From Aphrophora alni (lineage: Eukaryota; Arthropoda; Insecta; Hemiptera; Aphrophoridae), in the NCBI GenBank assembly GCA_963513935.1, contig OY740768.1, positions 22,071,177-22,135,176 of the forward strand: 64,000 nucleotides of DNA, in the 5' to 3' direction. The first letter of the stretch is position 1. Each line of letters begins with the position of its first letter. The notes under the pieces were generated by a model. That model saw nothing but the letters and a program-made list of their open reading frames with translations. It was not told where the DNA came from and did no database searches. The position numbers and the translations under genes are program-made. Below, one piece after another: positions 24,561 to 37,090 of the stretch.

Positions 24561-25324
24561 TCCGTATTGTATGTATTGTAACACCGTACTTTATTTTAAA
24601 GTCCAATTTCAAAACGTTTTGGTACACCCTGTACATACGGTTAATGATAATTAACTTTTGTTTGCGCCAAAATGTTCAGGGTAATTAGATCTTTAAATTG
24701 ATGTATCACACATTGATGTTTACGTTTGAAAATTTCTCAAAAGCACCCCTACCCCCCCCCCCCAATTGGGCCCTTTTGGGGCATTTTTCAAAATTGAAAA
24801 TAATTTTATTGGATTCTGTGAGGCCAAATTAAGGGGAAATGAGAAAGAAAAAGTGTTAAAGTAAGATAGTAAGACAGCTATAAATACTGCATGGGTGGTT
24901 TGCCTCACCCTGTATATAGACGTATACAAGGCCCATTATGACCTAGCCCACATCACGGAAGCAGTTATACAGAATACAAAGTTCAGGAAAGCTTTTAAAG
25001 AAATTTCTCTTTTTGGATAAATCATCTTAATCTACCAATACAAGTAAACATATCCTAAGATGCTAAAATAAATAAATTTTTGGTCATTATATTTAAATAA
25101 TCTGGTTGTACAGTATTACATTGTATAAAAATAGCTTGATAGTACCATAATGGCACCCATAAACTTTTTTGTCACTTTACCTTACTTATATTAGTCTACT
25201 GGAAAAGTAAAATTAAGCAAATAGGTATTTTAAATATACGTTATGTGTACACACAGGGTATCCAACAGCCACTGATGTTTAAATATTTGACATTACGATT
25301 ACTTTGAAAATGGATAACACCAAT
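24561..25324. other. Non-coding stretch with C14 run and CAGGGTG ends
   Basis: Holds a run of 14 C (24753-24766) followed by AATTGGGCCC. Isolated copies of the ACCCTGTA motif near 24630 and 24908 may be ends of broken MITEs. The open frame across the C run is an artefact. Confidence 0.4.
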
Positions 25325-25515
25325 ATTATACAGATCTCCCAAGATCGGTTAACATGATATCTTCAAAGCTACTGAAGTTCAGAATACACTCGATACGTCG
25401 TTATTATGGCCTTTGCACAAAAAGATGAAACACAAAGGAATACGTCTTTGATGTCAAAGATTCATGGTATAAGGCAGCTTGTAAGGTAAATCTTGTTCTA
25501 CGGAAGAAGAAATTT
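25325..25515 (-). repeat. Rep-III, minus-orientation copy
   Basis: The reverse complement aligns with 13370-13555 from AAGATTTACC through CTTTGACATCAAAGACG to AGCTTTGAAGATATCATG. Identity is about 75-80% by eye. Confidence 0.65.
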
Positions 25516-25791
25516 CAAAAAAAATTAGTCACGTTTAGAATGTATTGGATATTTTTTATGCGATCTATTATTAGCTTTCTTCTAGAAGTGTGCTTTATAG
25601 GTACGCTTTATAAGTTCAATGAGCGCTTTAAAAGTGATGATACATTCCAAAGTACCGATACCATTTAAATTTCTGTTTGGGCGTTAATTTATTTCCTAGA
25701 ATAGGACCCGAAGCCCTCATCGAATTGGTTAGTTACCGACTGGATTACGACATTTTTAGTGATGCATTGTAAATTTAATTTATTAAACAGG

Positions 25792-25942
25792 AAATAGCGT
25801 GGCGTAACTGGCTGAAGCAAGTTTAGTCTGGTGTGGTTCGATCGTAACATAGACAAAATGCATAGTTTCGAACCCAGTTTATGGTATTGGATTTTTCTGT
25901 GGATTACACTTCTTCCCGTCTTCATTACTCAGCTAGTGTGAA

Positions 25943-26008
<66 letters not shown>
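25792..26008 (+). mobile_element. tRNA-derived SINE with 63-nt poly(A) tail
   Basis: TGGCGTAACTGG (about 25799-25810) is a perfect match to the Pol III box A consensus TRGCNNARYNGG. GGTTCGATCGT lies 23 nt downstream and matches box B at 9 of 11 positions. The spacing is that of a tRNA. A body of about 100 nt ends AGCTAGTGTGAAGTT and is followed by 63 uninterrupted A (25946-26008). A head with both internal promoter boxes, a short body and a long pure A tail indicate a recently retroposed SINE copied by a LINE that recognises poly(A). I could not identify a convincing target-site duplication. Confidence 0.6.
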
Positions 26009-26009
<1 letters not shown>

Positions 26010-27914
26010 ATAGGGTATAACAAAGTAATAATGTAATTTAATTAATAACTTATCGGCATTTAAACCTCTAAATTTAAACCGCGGTAAAGAAAAAGAGTGT
26101 AGCTTTCAAAAAATGAAGATTGAAAGAAACGTAAATTATGTTGATTGGAATCATGTGTCTTATAGTGAATGTAAAATGAATGATTTAAACAATAGTCTCA
26201 TGTACTTTGACTCTAAAATGTGGGTAAGTACCATGATGGCCTCATCAAAATGTTGTTCTTTTTGTTTTCAGATAATTTGAATTTTTTTTAAAACCATAGA
26301 TTGCAATGACTCTATAGATGGACTTAAATATAAAATATTCCCATATAAAATATATATTTACAAGTCATAAGTACAAAAACTGAGTAGTTAAAATACAGAA
26401 AATGTAAGGTTACTATTACTACATTTATATGTGTCCTAGATACACTGCATGTTTGTCTAACAACATAATATATAATTTAAATGTTCTAACATACACTAAT
26501 GCATTACCTAGTCGTATACTTGCTTTAAGTCAGACAATTCCCTAAAGTAAAGAGCTTCCAGTACTTAGTATATAATATAGGACGATAAGAAACTCCTTCT
26601 CTTTAGTTAAACTCACCTATTATCTAAATCAGTTTATACCAGTAGTCATCTTCAACGTAAATTTCTATTCATTTCTTTTGGAAATATAATTAAGAGAGCC
26701 AAAGTCAAGACAAATTTGAGGGGCATACGAACTCCTCAAAACATGTGTTCAACTTCATTCCAACTGAGATTGGTTTTAGGATTGTTAAAGGAAGTTTTAA
26801 AACGGTTCGTAAGTTTTGAAATGATTTCCGGAATAAAAATAATAATTTGGTCGACTTAAACTACTTTTTTTATATACAGCTCGTTTTTTCCATTACCTCA
26901 AAAATCCCCCTCCTCAGAGTGGGTGCGTCACAGTATTAAAATGTAAACCTATTGTATGCATTATAATATTTTTAGTTTTATTCTTGGTATGATTTTTAAA
27001 ATGTATCTGTTAAAATATGGTAGTTCTTAAAAATTTTTAGTTTTATAACTATGTCTTTATTTAAGCTTAAAATAATAATACAATATCCGTGAAATCTCTA
27101 GATAAATTAAATTTAATAAATTGATATTTTAAATCAGATTTGAAATATCAAAAATATAAGAATTTATTTTCAATTTTGTATTTTTTTATTAAATAACAGA
27201 AAAGGCTTTTCTCTGTTTAAAGCGTAAACCATTGCTGTCATCTTCCCCTTAACAAAAAAAAGACTACAATGCTTCTCAACACAAATACTTTTTGAAGTTG
27301 TGAAGATAAGTTATAGGAAAAGGGACGCCTGTCCTTCGAATACTCTATTGTGTTAAGGTCGTAAGAGAACATGAGGTCGTCAAGAGAGACATGATAGTAA
27401 AGGTAAAAAAGATGGTCCTCATCCAAGAACAAGTGAAAAAAGGATAAGATCCACCTATGTACGTCTGAAGCTCCATACTCGTCACTCATTATAAGCATTG
27501 TTTTTTATAAATTAGATGCTTTAGTGTTGCCATGTAATGGTCCACTTTTAGTAACAATAAAGACAGCATGTATTATTACATCTTCCTACTCCTTCCCCAA
27601 GCTTTCTGAACTGAACCTACAAAGCTACAGCTCTTCAACCCACAAATTGAGCTTCACATTATTGTATAGTATGAGATTTCCTCTTAGTTATAAATTCAAT
27701 GTTTGCCCCGGAGAGACATTGTTTCTTTTCACATACATTTATTATAATTGAACATTTATATTTCTTGTGGAAAATAAATCAAACCAAATAGTTTGAATTA
27801 AATTTTTTAGCGAAATGATTAAAGTCATAAAATTATAATAAATAAAATACCAACCCAACGTGAACCTCTCTGCAAAAAAAACTTTGTGCTTTCTAGTAAC
27901 AATTTATCTCGTTA
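26009..27914. other. AT-rich non-coding stretch
   Basis: No feature supported. Segment 27200-27500 has a few Rep-I-like words (CAAGAGAGACATG, GGATAAGATCCACC) but not enough in order to call a copy. Confidence 0.45.
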
Positions 27915-27950
27915 AATTGATTTTATTTATCCTGTTTTTAGGTAAGAAAT
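27915..27950 (+). promoter_or_regulatory. Candidate recursive splice site (ratchet point)
   Basis: A pyrimidine-rich tract TTTATTTATCCTGTTTTTAG (ending at 27941) is joined directly to GTAAGAAA (from 27942). An acceptor fused to a consensus donor with no exon between is the defining form of recursive splice sites, known from long insect introns. Only the sequence match supports this. Confidence 0.25.
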
Positions 27951-27984
27951 AGGGCGTACTATCATGCTACGTCTTCATTGCTCA

Positions 27985-28175
27985 AACTATAATATAAGAC
28001 TTGTAACAGAGAGGTCTGTGACGCGGAAAATTGGGTTAATCCAAATGTAATTGTAACAGGAGTTGAAGTGGGGCATGCAATGACGTCATTGATCAAGATG
28101 AAAGGACTCTCCTTCAACTATATCAAAGAGGATTTGAATTAAAAAATAACTCAGATATTTTTCAATCCTTCGTAA
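27985..28175 (+). repeat. Rep-IV, plus-orientation copy
   Basis: Inverted partner of 14325-14515 with a 37-bp identical core (28010-28046), GTGGGGCATGCAATGACGTC and AAAATAACTCAGATATTTTTCA. The downstream flank also aligns, giving about 180 bp in total. Confidence 0.7.
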
Positions 28176-28919
28176 AATTATTTGGACTGTAGGCGAAGAA
28201 GTTTAATATATTTAATAAATCGTTCTTGTAAATTGATTAGTGTTCAAGGAACATACAACCAATTTTCATTGACCAAGAAGTCTCAGTTAATAATACCATA
28301 GGTACTGTAAACAGGGACATCATTCGCAGAGGGAAATAATAAAAGTTAAATGTTTGAGAGTGGCTTTCTCCTTGCAAAGTGGTTCTTCTATTTACCATTC
28401 ATTTTTATCACAGTGATAGTAAATATTATGTTTTACTAGTTGTTGCATATAAACCTTGAAATCACTGAGGGTGGCGTTGGTGGCTGGTGAATCCATTTAT
28501 TGGAATCTTAATGGATCCAACTTTTACATGACAGTTCTATAACATGCTAGGGATCAAAACAGGGTGACTGTTACGTATATGCTAATGTATTTTATATTTT
28601 TGTAACTCTGAGGAACGTTAAAATGCTTGGAGACATATTTTAAATATTTATTCGTCAAGTAAAAACATCCCTTAGGAACGCTGTAGAAATCAATTTAAAT
28701 TATCATATACGACTTGTCATGCTTTGTTTACACCAAAAATTCAATATTGACTTGTGCCATTGGATCGGTGCAGTAACTATTTTGAGTGTCCGAAATTTAA
28801 AACCGGTAAATACAAACTTAAAAGCTGTGCACATATAGTGTTAGTTGACCTAGTTGTAAAGAACTTTATTCCTAAATTTCGTAACGGTCATTAAACGCAA
28901 TTGGCCGTAAAATCTTTTT
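28176..28919. other. AT-rich non-coding stretch
   Basis: No supported feature. Confidence 0.5.
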
Positions 28920-29115
28920 CTTCTTGTCATTTAGAGGAGAAAATAATTTGGTTGTTATCGCCTTGTAAACAAAAACAGATAAAATAAAGACTCATGGTCC
29001 TCCATTACTGGTTTGAATAGAGAGATGAAACATGAAAGAGAGGTGTCTAACCGAATACTATATGAAAAAAAGGGGGGGAATGTGTAGAGCCAGCTAGCAA
29101 CACTTGGGATAGCCA
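28920..29115 (+). repeat. Rep-I copy 8
   Basis: TTATCGCCTTGTAAACAAAA, AATAAAGACTCATGGTCCTC, GAAAGAGAGGTGTCTAACCG, AATACTATATGAAAAAAAGG and AGAGCCAGCTAG occur in Rep-I order. The central GGGTCGGAAGAGAACAAG part is degraded. Confidence 0.6.
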
Positions 29116-30666
29116 AGCCCGTACTTACTACAGTAACCCCTTAAGAGTCTTGGCTGTAACTGCATAACAAACATTAGAATCGAAGTGGCAAAGTTTTTTT
29201 TGGTTCGCCTGAAAGAACAATCCGCCAATCGTGTATTGTTGTTCTAATTGAAAATTAACTATTCTTTAATAATATAAGGCGATATTACCACAGAGAAAAA
29301 CGTATAGTAAAAGTATTCACTTGAGACCACTACTCTAGTTACGTTACTTGCAGACTCCAGCATCCCCTTCCCAAATACCTTGATATAACTTGTATATAAG
29401 TATCAATGTGAATTATAATAAAATAAAACCATAGTCTGATCCTTTAGGCTTCCATCGTATTGTGTTATCAGACACCGAGGCTTGTCAGTAGTGGGATAAA
29501 GGATCTTTTCCATATAGGCTAAGGCAGTCAACATTCTAGGGTTTATATAGATCGATGGTTACATTATATTATATATTAGTAACAAGTCACACGTAAAGAA
29601 TTAACTTATATTATTTCTCCCTGTGAGTGGTCTCACTGTTTACAGTGGTATTAATTTCTGTTACTACTAGGTCTATGAATATTGTTCTCCGTTATTTAGC
29701 ACTATGTGCAATGGGTTTACAAGAACGAGTTTTGAATGCAATAAAAATACCAAAATCTAGATCAACTGTCTACTGAACTATAATTACGGTTTTATCACAA
29801 TTCTTCATATTCAGAATTCGTTACATTACAACAATGCGTCCGGAGTACACATTGCTTGACATGAGCTATTTTTCAAGAGATTGTTTGAGTCATAAATAGT
29901 AGTTGAATGTTTAAAAACGACACTAGCAGCAGTTACATGGGACGTGGGCTACATTTGTATAACAATAGATTAAACTTATACCTCGTCTGTACGCGAATGT
30001 CTGGAAGCTTGGATATAAATCATGTGTTAAATATATGAGGGTGGTTTTATTTTATAAATAACACCCATAAATAAAAATACATAAGTTTAAAGTATAGTTT
30101 ACATTATAGTATCATGTATTTATTTGATAAAGTTAGGACAAAGAAGGTTTATATTGAAATTCTCAGTTAGAACCTAACACTAATATCTAAAGTACTGAAT
30201 TTAAAATAATAAATAATATAACAACAAACATGAATTCTACAACATACGGAAAACGGCATAGTTAATTACGGAAAACGGCAGGTAAATATATGTGCACATA
30301 TATATAACTGTACTGTTAAAATACATTAAAAATTATTATCAATTTGTAATTAATTCAAATTAACTCATTTCACGATTTGTAAATTGAATACCCAGATGTT
30401 GGTTAAAATGGAAAAGGTTTTTTTCATTACTACGAACAGTTACAGCGTTCTCATACTTTCAGTATTCTTTCCGGATCCACTTTTGTCTTTCAAAACTTGG
30501 TTTTCCAGCTCTGGAATTAACTGTAAGCTGTAAATATGGTTAGAATTATGATTAATTTTGATTAACGAATAAAAAAAACTAGCCGGTTCATTTAATTCTT
30601 GCAAGAACATATAATAGTATAATACTGATCCTGTACTTTCAACTGTTGGCCTACATATGGGCAAAC

Positions 30667-30698
<32 letters not shown>

Positions 30699-33639
30699 TG
30701 ACCTACATGGGTTTCTTTAGCAATTTATTTACATTGGTTATTTATTCCAAAACTGAATCCAGTTTCAGATGACAATTTCAGAGACCATGAAAATGTTCAC
30801 CGACCCTCTTAATCAATTGAAATAATTAGGCACCAATTTCGAATCACTTTCACTAATATATTACTAAATGTATTAAAGGTCGTAATTTTGATCAACATTG
30901 ATGTGTAACCTTGGTTTTACGAACTATTATAAACATTCATTAAAACAAAAAATGAATTGTTTTAACAAAATTGTTAAAATACAAAATTGTTTTAACAAAT
31001 ACTTTTCTAACGATTTTTTTTCTCGTACTCCCACATCATTAATATCATTGGTGTAATTGATTCGAACATTTGCAATTATTTGTGTGTGTAAAATTAATAA
31101 ATGACGTTTCGAAAACGTGAATCAAATATACGTTTGGTATATAAATTTTATTTTGTTTAAATAACTGTTAAAATTATCGAAAGAATTTTCACCCTCTATC
31201 AGGCGAGACCCACACACAATTAATTAACTATTGTATGAACCTGGTTTTAATCCCTACTATTCTTAGTATATAATAACCTTGGTAATATCAAGGGCTGATG
31301 TTGTTTTTTTCAAGAGGATTTGTATTTGATGGTTACGTAATTGGATGAGGATTTGAAACAATGTAAACCAACACCATTACAAGATACTATATTAAGCTTA
31401 TATTAATTAGTATATGCCAATTTAATGGGATTAACTCGATAAAATACACTACAGACAGCGACTGGGGTTAACAAGAGAGGGTTGTAGGGTTGAATCAACA
31501 AGCACCCTATGATTAAATGCTTTCCTTAGGTTTCCATCTATCATTCAATATCCTCCCCTCCATTGACTTTAGTCGTAACTCATTCTATCCTTAAAATAAA
31601 ATTGTTTAACATTCTGTATTTATTCCTCTGCACTTTGTCATAAGTGGTTTTATGTTTTACAACTTACGATGATTATAAATCTTCTTTTTTTTTTACAAAC
31701 TATTTTTTGGTAAAATACTATATAGATAGATATGTGATCTGCTCAAGTAGAGTAAACGAGGATAGGAAAAATAGAAAAATGAAAGCAAATACTATTTTTA
31801 TAAAACTGTATAAGATTTTCTAAAGCACGTAATATATCAAAGGAAATGAAATTGACAATGTTTACAATATATGTAAAGAGTATAAGATGTGAGACATGGA
31901 AAGTGTCAAAGTCTGTTACTAGTAAGTTGCAGCTATTTGTAAATAAATGTCTCAAAAGGATTTTTAATACCACGATAGTTAACAAACAATAAATGCTTGG
32001 TCCGAGTGAAGGAAAAATAAATTCAGGATAAATACAGGAAAGTGGTGATGTCTAGGACACACTTTGCGTATCATTTCTGAAGTTGTGGAGAATTAAGTGT
32101 TAGACTGAATTCGAAAGTTTCAAGGAGGCTGGTTGGACATAGAATGGCGTGAAGATAAAATAACAGACTGGGAGTCAAATAATGGAGGAAAATCGTGGAA
32201 TGAAATAGACTACCTTCTCGACTAATAGAGTACCGTTTTTAGGTCTACTTTGTAGATGGTATAAGTTCCGCCACTGGAGATATAAGTAGTTAAATCAAGT
32301 AATAAAACAAGTTAAATTTTTGGTGACAAAAACTGAATGTGAATACGTAATGACGAGATTACCGCAATGGAACAAACCGGTATAAATTGATTATGGTTAA
32401 GCATTTTTCATCTAAATTAAGAAGCAAGGGATAGAGGAGAAAATCTGTTCATAGGTTATCTGTTCACCCCCACTCCAACTTTTACCATCTAGTCCACAAA
32501 GAATATCTCGCTTCTTGCAAATATTAGAATAGATCTTTACCTAACTCACATATGGAATGCAAGCACTGTCTTATCACTATACTCACTCTAAACAAGGCCT
32601 ATGTGTAATATTCTCTATATTTAATAACCTAAACCTTATTTTTTCCCCCCAAAATTACCTGGTAACATTTAAACATACAAATGTTTTAAGCTAAGCTCCT
32701 TATTTAAAAGATTACATTGTACGTTGGAATTCAAAAAAGTAAATAATTTTGTATTATATAGATCAAATTTATTATATATTTCAAAAGTTTTGGAATTATT
32801 TGAATATGTAATATTGATATCTAAAAAAATTTCATATATTTTTTTTAAAGTTCTGTTACAAATTTATTATTAGCTTATTTTCACATTATTTTTAAATCAC
32901 GCTGTGTATGCCAGTAGGCAAACAACTAAAGCTTGGTATTAATAATATTTTTGTTCATTTTTCAACCTAAGTTACTACTTAGAAAATTTTGTTCTAGTAT
33001 ACTAAAGTATACTTTGTATACTAGATTGCAAGTTCAGTTGAGACAACAGCGGAAATATGGGAATCCTACTGTTACTAACCGTGCTCAAAACATTTGCTTC
33101 TCTTCCGATCTGATTTAGAATGCAATTAAATTAAACATTAATTTCATGCAAATATTAACGCCAGCACTTTTACTTACATTCAAAATATATCATATATTAT
33201 CATGTTCCGTTGTAAAAAATTTAAAAAAAAACCTTTGTAATAATTTCAATTTTGATAAATATATACGTCCATCAGGGAAAACATTTTACAAGAAGCTAAA
33301 GTTTTTAGGTTTCCAAAATCACAAAGTTTTATCTTTCACAATAAAAATGTTCTTATCAATTTTACGAAAGTACGTTTTTCAGTATCGAGTGTTCGCAAAA
33401 ATGCAAGACTTGGAGATCGTTTTAAAACTTGCTTAGTTGTGCAATAGACGATCATTACTAAAGACGAACTTGACAATTTACGTTTTATAAAAATTATTTA
33501 AGATATTTTGCGAATATTTTTTTCAGTACCTCTAGTACCTGTGCGACTATACATAAAATCAATGGTCTCAATTAGATTTACAAACAAGTATAGTTAATTC
33601 AACAAGTAATTATAATGTTTCACACAAACTGCATCACAC
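29116..33639. other. AT-rich non-coding stretch with a short (TG)n-(TA)n
   Basis: No gene seen in 4.5 kb. A compound microsatellite lies at 30667-30694. A short direct repeat of TACGGAAAACGGCA occurs twice within 30243-30282. A 12-base match to a sequencing-adapter end occurs near 33101 and is treated as chance. Confidence 0.45.
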
Positions 33640-33960
33640 TATGCAAATAAATCTGGCAACACTGCATCACACTTTTACCCAGGGAGTGGGTGAGGAATAA
33701 GTGTGTAAAACGTGACACAAGGGTGATTGCTCGCACAGCAATTATTGCTGTACCGTGCAATAAAAGCTTGTACAAGTGCAACTCCACACGCGTAACGATC
33801 CCACGCGTGACATTTTGGTGGTTGTTAAAAGTAACTGCTTACGGAAGTCCTTATTCAGAAAATGTATACATTCGGCAGTGAATTTTGTCAAGGTGTTAGT
33901 GTACAATGGGCGTAATCTACCGGTCCTCGCAGTACAAGCTTCTTAGTCAAGTTGAATTAG
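33640..33960. other. GC-richer unique segment with 36-bp palindrome
   Basis: Unlike its surroundings this segment has moderate GC and is in none of the repeat families. Positions 33726-33761 form an imperfect palindrome whose core ACAGCAATTATTGCTGT is perfect. A few tens of bases on, ACACGCGTAACGATCCCACGCGTG holds two CACGCGT words. A regulatory region or a conserved non-coding element is possible. The 63-codon open frame here is not convincing. Confidence 0.3.
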
Positions 33961-34829
33961 ACTTTCTGAAAGTCGACTCTCAACGTTAAAAGATGTGTTT
34001 TGTGTTAATACAAAATTTCACTAGTGTCTTTAACCACCCTCACCTACTCTATTATTTGTAAACGTGGAAACGTACGTTTTCTATAATTCCGTTTCATTAG
34101 TTAATATTGAACAGAAACAAGGGTGAAAGATGTTCTTAATTAAATTGTATATTGAAATATATTGAAATGATTCCCTTATATTTAATTTGAAATTCGTTGC
34201 TATTAAATTCTATAAATTTACAAAAAAGCATATTTAAGGAAAATTGGAATGTTTTAATTTGCCTTTTGTCAATTAGAACTAACTTATTTTTTAAATTGCA
34301 TTGGAAATAACCCAAAAAGAGATTTTCTTATAAAATATTAATTTTGAACAATTTTATCTTAATTTAGAAACTATAGAGTTAACATACAGAAAAAGAAGTT
34401 ACTAAGGGAATAATAAATTTTCATCAACATAAATATATGGCAATTAATTCTAAAAGTGAGGACTTTATAGAAACCTAGTGTCTTACGTCCGTCCTTCTAT
34501 TCAACTTTTCCCGGCGATTTTCCCAGATTATTTGTTTTAATAAATCTTTCATTACAAACTCCAAAACACTAATTTTCAATTAAAATTGCAGAAATATTTC
34601 ATTTTGTAGTCCAAATTTATTGGGCTATGTGTCTAGTGTTTTAAATGAGACATCTTCAACTCCGAAAAACGGGTAATCTATATACAAGACTTTTTCCTTC
34701 TCTTTTTATTTGTATAATGGATGTCTGACTAAAGTAAGAATAAGACGATATTGTTAGGTATGTTCTTGTTCGTTTTTATTACAGAAAACAAAATACAGAA
34801 ATGTGTACTACCGTATAAACGAAAATGAT
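33961..34829. other. AT-rich non-coding stretch
   Basis: Nothing recognised. Confidence 0.5.
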
Positions 34830-34830
34830 C

Positions 34831-34905
<75 letters not shown>
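34830..34905. repeat. (TA)n-(TG)n compound microsatellite
   Basis: About 24 bp of TA followed by about 50 bp of GT, directly before the MITE-like element at 34916. Confidence 0.95.
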
Positions 34906-34908
<3 letters not shown>

Positions 34909-34915
34909 ATATTTG

Positions 34916-35592
34916 TTAACAGGGTGATTGAACCAAGTGTAACAGCTGTTTTATTCTGTAACTACAGAAATTACAAAAAAAAACTTTAAAACGTTATTAA
35001 ATGGTTTATTTAGTTAAAATGTCTGGGAATTGTCTAGAACTTCCAATGGCTAACACCAGCTCTTAATTATTATTAAATGTATTACTGAAAAATTTATTTC
35101 GGCTATAATATCTTAGTCATAAGGTCTAATATTATATCGAGTAATAATTAAAAACTTGGTGGAACCCAGAAGGTGTTCTAGAAAATTACCAGATCATTAT
35201 GATGTTTTTTTTTTCTTCTATCGATAACTCTTCTTATTCATCAGCCTACAGAAAAAAATAAAATTAATGTTGTTACACCTTTTACTTTAATTTCACCTGA
35301 ATTTGACACAAGAAAAATCGTATCTGAAAATATATTGAATTTGCGAATTTTTAAAACATTTATGTGTCTGTAGCTCCTAAACGGTTAGAGATATTCAAAA
35401 AACTCAAGAATAAAAAACGCTTCCTATGAAAAAATATACAGCTGACTGCCATATTGGAAAAATGGTACGTCATATAACACCACTAGTTTTAACTTGGAAA
35501 ATACTGGGGGTTAATTTTTAAAGTTTATTTTTTATAACTTTGTACCTTTCGAATGAATATAGATATTGCCTGTTTCAATCACTCTGTATATT
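34916..35592. mobile_element. MITE-like element with ACAGNGTGATTGAA ends
   Basis: The left end GTTAACAGGGTGATTGAACC and the reverse complement of the right end ATATACAGAGTGATTGAAAC match over about 20 bp. Beyond that the arms diverge. The interior of about 630 bp is AT-rich and non-coding. The end motif places it with 23664, 60647 and 63393. Confidence 0.5.
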
Positions 35593-36889
35593 TATGATTG
35601 GTAAAATAAATCAATGTTGTATTTTCGATATCTTTGAAATTACTTTATTGAAGTGTTTGTTTTTAGTATAATCTTGGATGTTCGTAAATCAGATAAATAA
35701 GTGGAACTAATTCCAAAATGGCGGCCGTTTAACACCTTCTCTTTGATTTTACTTTGTAAAATTTAATTAAAAATAAAATATGTAGATTGTATTCTACACC
35801 TTCTAATATAAACCTCAACTTTCTATGATAAAACGAAAAATAAATTTTATGAAAAATTTATATAATATGACCTAAAACATTGAATGGCGTTTAATCATGA
35901 TAGAAACACTTAATATTTACAGTTAAAACATTTTAAAATATAAAAAACACGTTTACACTAGGTGAGTTTTTAGTTTTGTCATTCTATGCACATGACCGTT
36001 TTTAATCCAATAAGATTATTTGCTCAAGTAATTGTTATGTAACTTGTGTGCTGAGATTATTATAAAATTAAAACATAAAAACATTACTGCTCTCTTTCCT
36101 TTCTTCTAACAGAGTAATTTTGTCCAGTCGTCGCCTCATAATTACCATTTTAACAAATCTAATTTATATAGTTTGGTTTCAATGGTTGCCAGTAATAAAT
36201 TTACTACTTCCTTCCTTCTGAGTCTCACTGTAACCTAATTATTGTATGTATTGTTATTCCTAGTTGTATTGTTAGAACTAAACATGAACTATGAATTCAA
36301 ATGAAATAAAAGTTTGTATACAACTATTTAAAGGACACTGTCATTGTATTAACTTTTCTACACGCTCGTACACTAAGATAATATTTTAATCAAATAAAAG
36401 ATTTGTCACTATCTTTACCCTAAAAATCTAACGGTCAAAAAGTAAAAATAGACACTTTATCTTAAATTTGACAAAAGGATTCGATCAAATTTTGTTGGAA
36501 TGACAAGCTTTATAACCTAAAACATCGTTCCAAAACATACGGAAGAATAAATAATTACAGTAAAAATTAATAGTGGAATACCAAATAAAAAGGCCTGGGT
36601 TCAATTTCCGGTTTGGTCTAGATTTTGTCGCTTCTTCTGTTATTTATAAATTTTGTTTTCAATATTACTTAAAACATTTTTAGGGATCTGTATCGGTACA
36701 CATTTCACCACCTCAGGTAAAGTTTGATGCAACAGGTTATTTTTCGTACTGAAATTAGCTAGCAAAAACAGTGCATAAAATCCTCCTTAAGATAAGACCA
36801 ACATATCAATTTAAATAGCAATAATATAAAAATGGTAACTTCGTAGTCAGGTACTGGGAATCCGAGCTCTGTACCTTCGTTTCACTATT
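35593..36889. other. AT-rich non-coding stretch
   Basis: No supported feature. Confidence 0.5.
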
Positions 36890-37090
36890 CATACGAATTG
36901 TGGTTATTCTGTAAGGTATAAAAAGAGCGATGCCTATCTCCTGAACTTTAATAGTCAGGGTCGGAAGAGAACAAGAGTTGGTCAAGAGAGACCTAATAGG
37001 AAAGAAAAAAGAAAAGTGATCTAACCCAAGAAAAGATGAAGAAATTTGTAGTTTCAACTAGATCTATGGAATTGCTAGGCTGAGTGAGAA
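36890..37090 (+). repeat. Rep-I copy 9
   Basis: The core CAGGGTCGGAAGAGAACAAG, AGTTGGTCAAGAGAGACCTA, ATAGGAAAG and GTGATCTAACCCAAG is the cleanest of all copies. It is followed by TTTCAACTAGATCTATGGAATTGCTAG. Confidence 0.7.

Noticed and set aside
24720..24929. 69-codon minus-strand frame
   Set aside because: It includes a translated C14/G14 homopolymer and no recognisable domain.
27200..27500. Possible eleventh Rep-I copy
   Set aside because: Only isolated words match and not in a convincing order.
33093..33112. CTCTTCCGATCT, identical to the end of a common sequencing adapter
   Set aside because: Only 12 bases match and the base before them differs from the adapter. The flanks look like normal genomic sequence, so chance is likelier than contamination.
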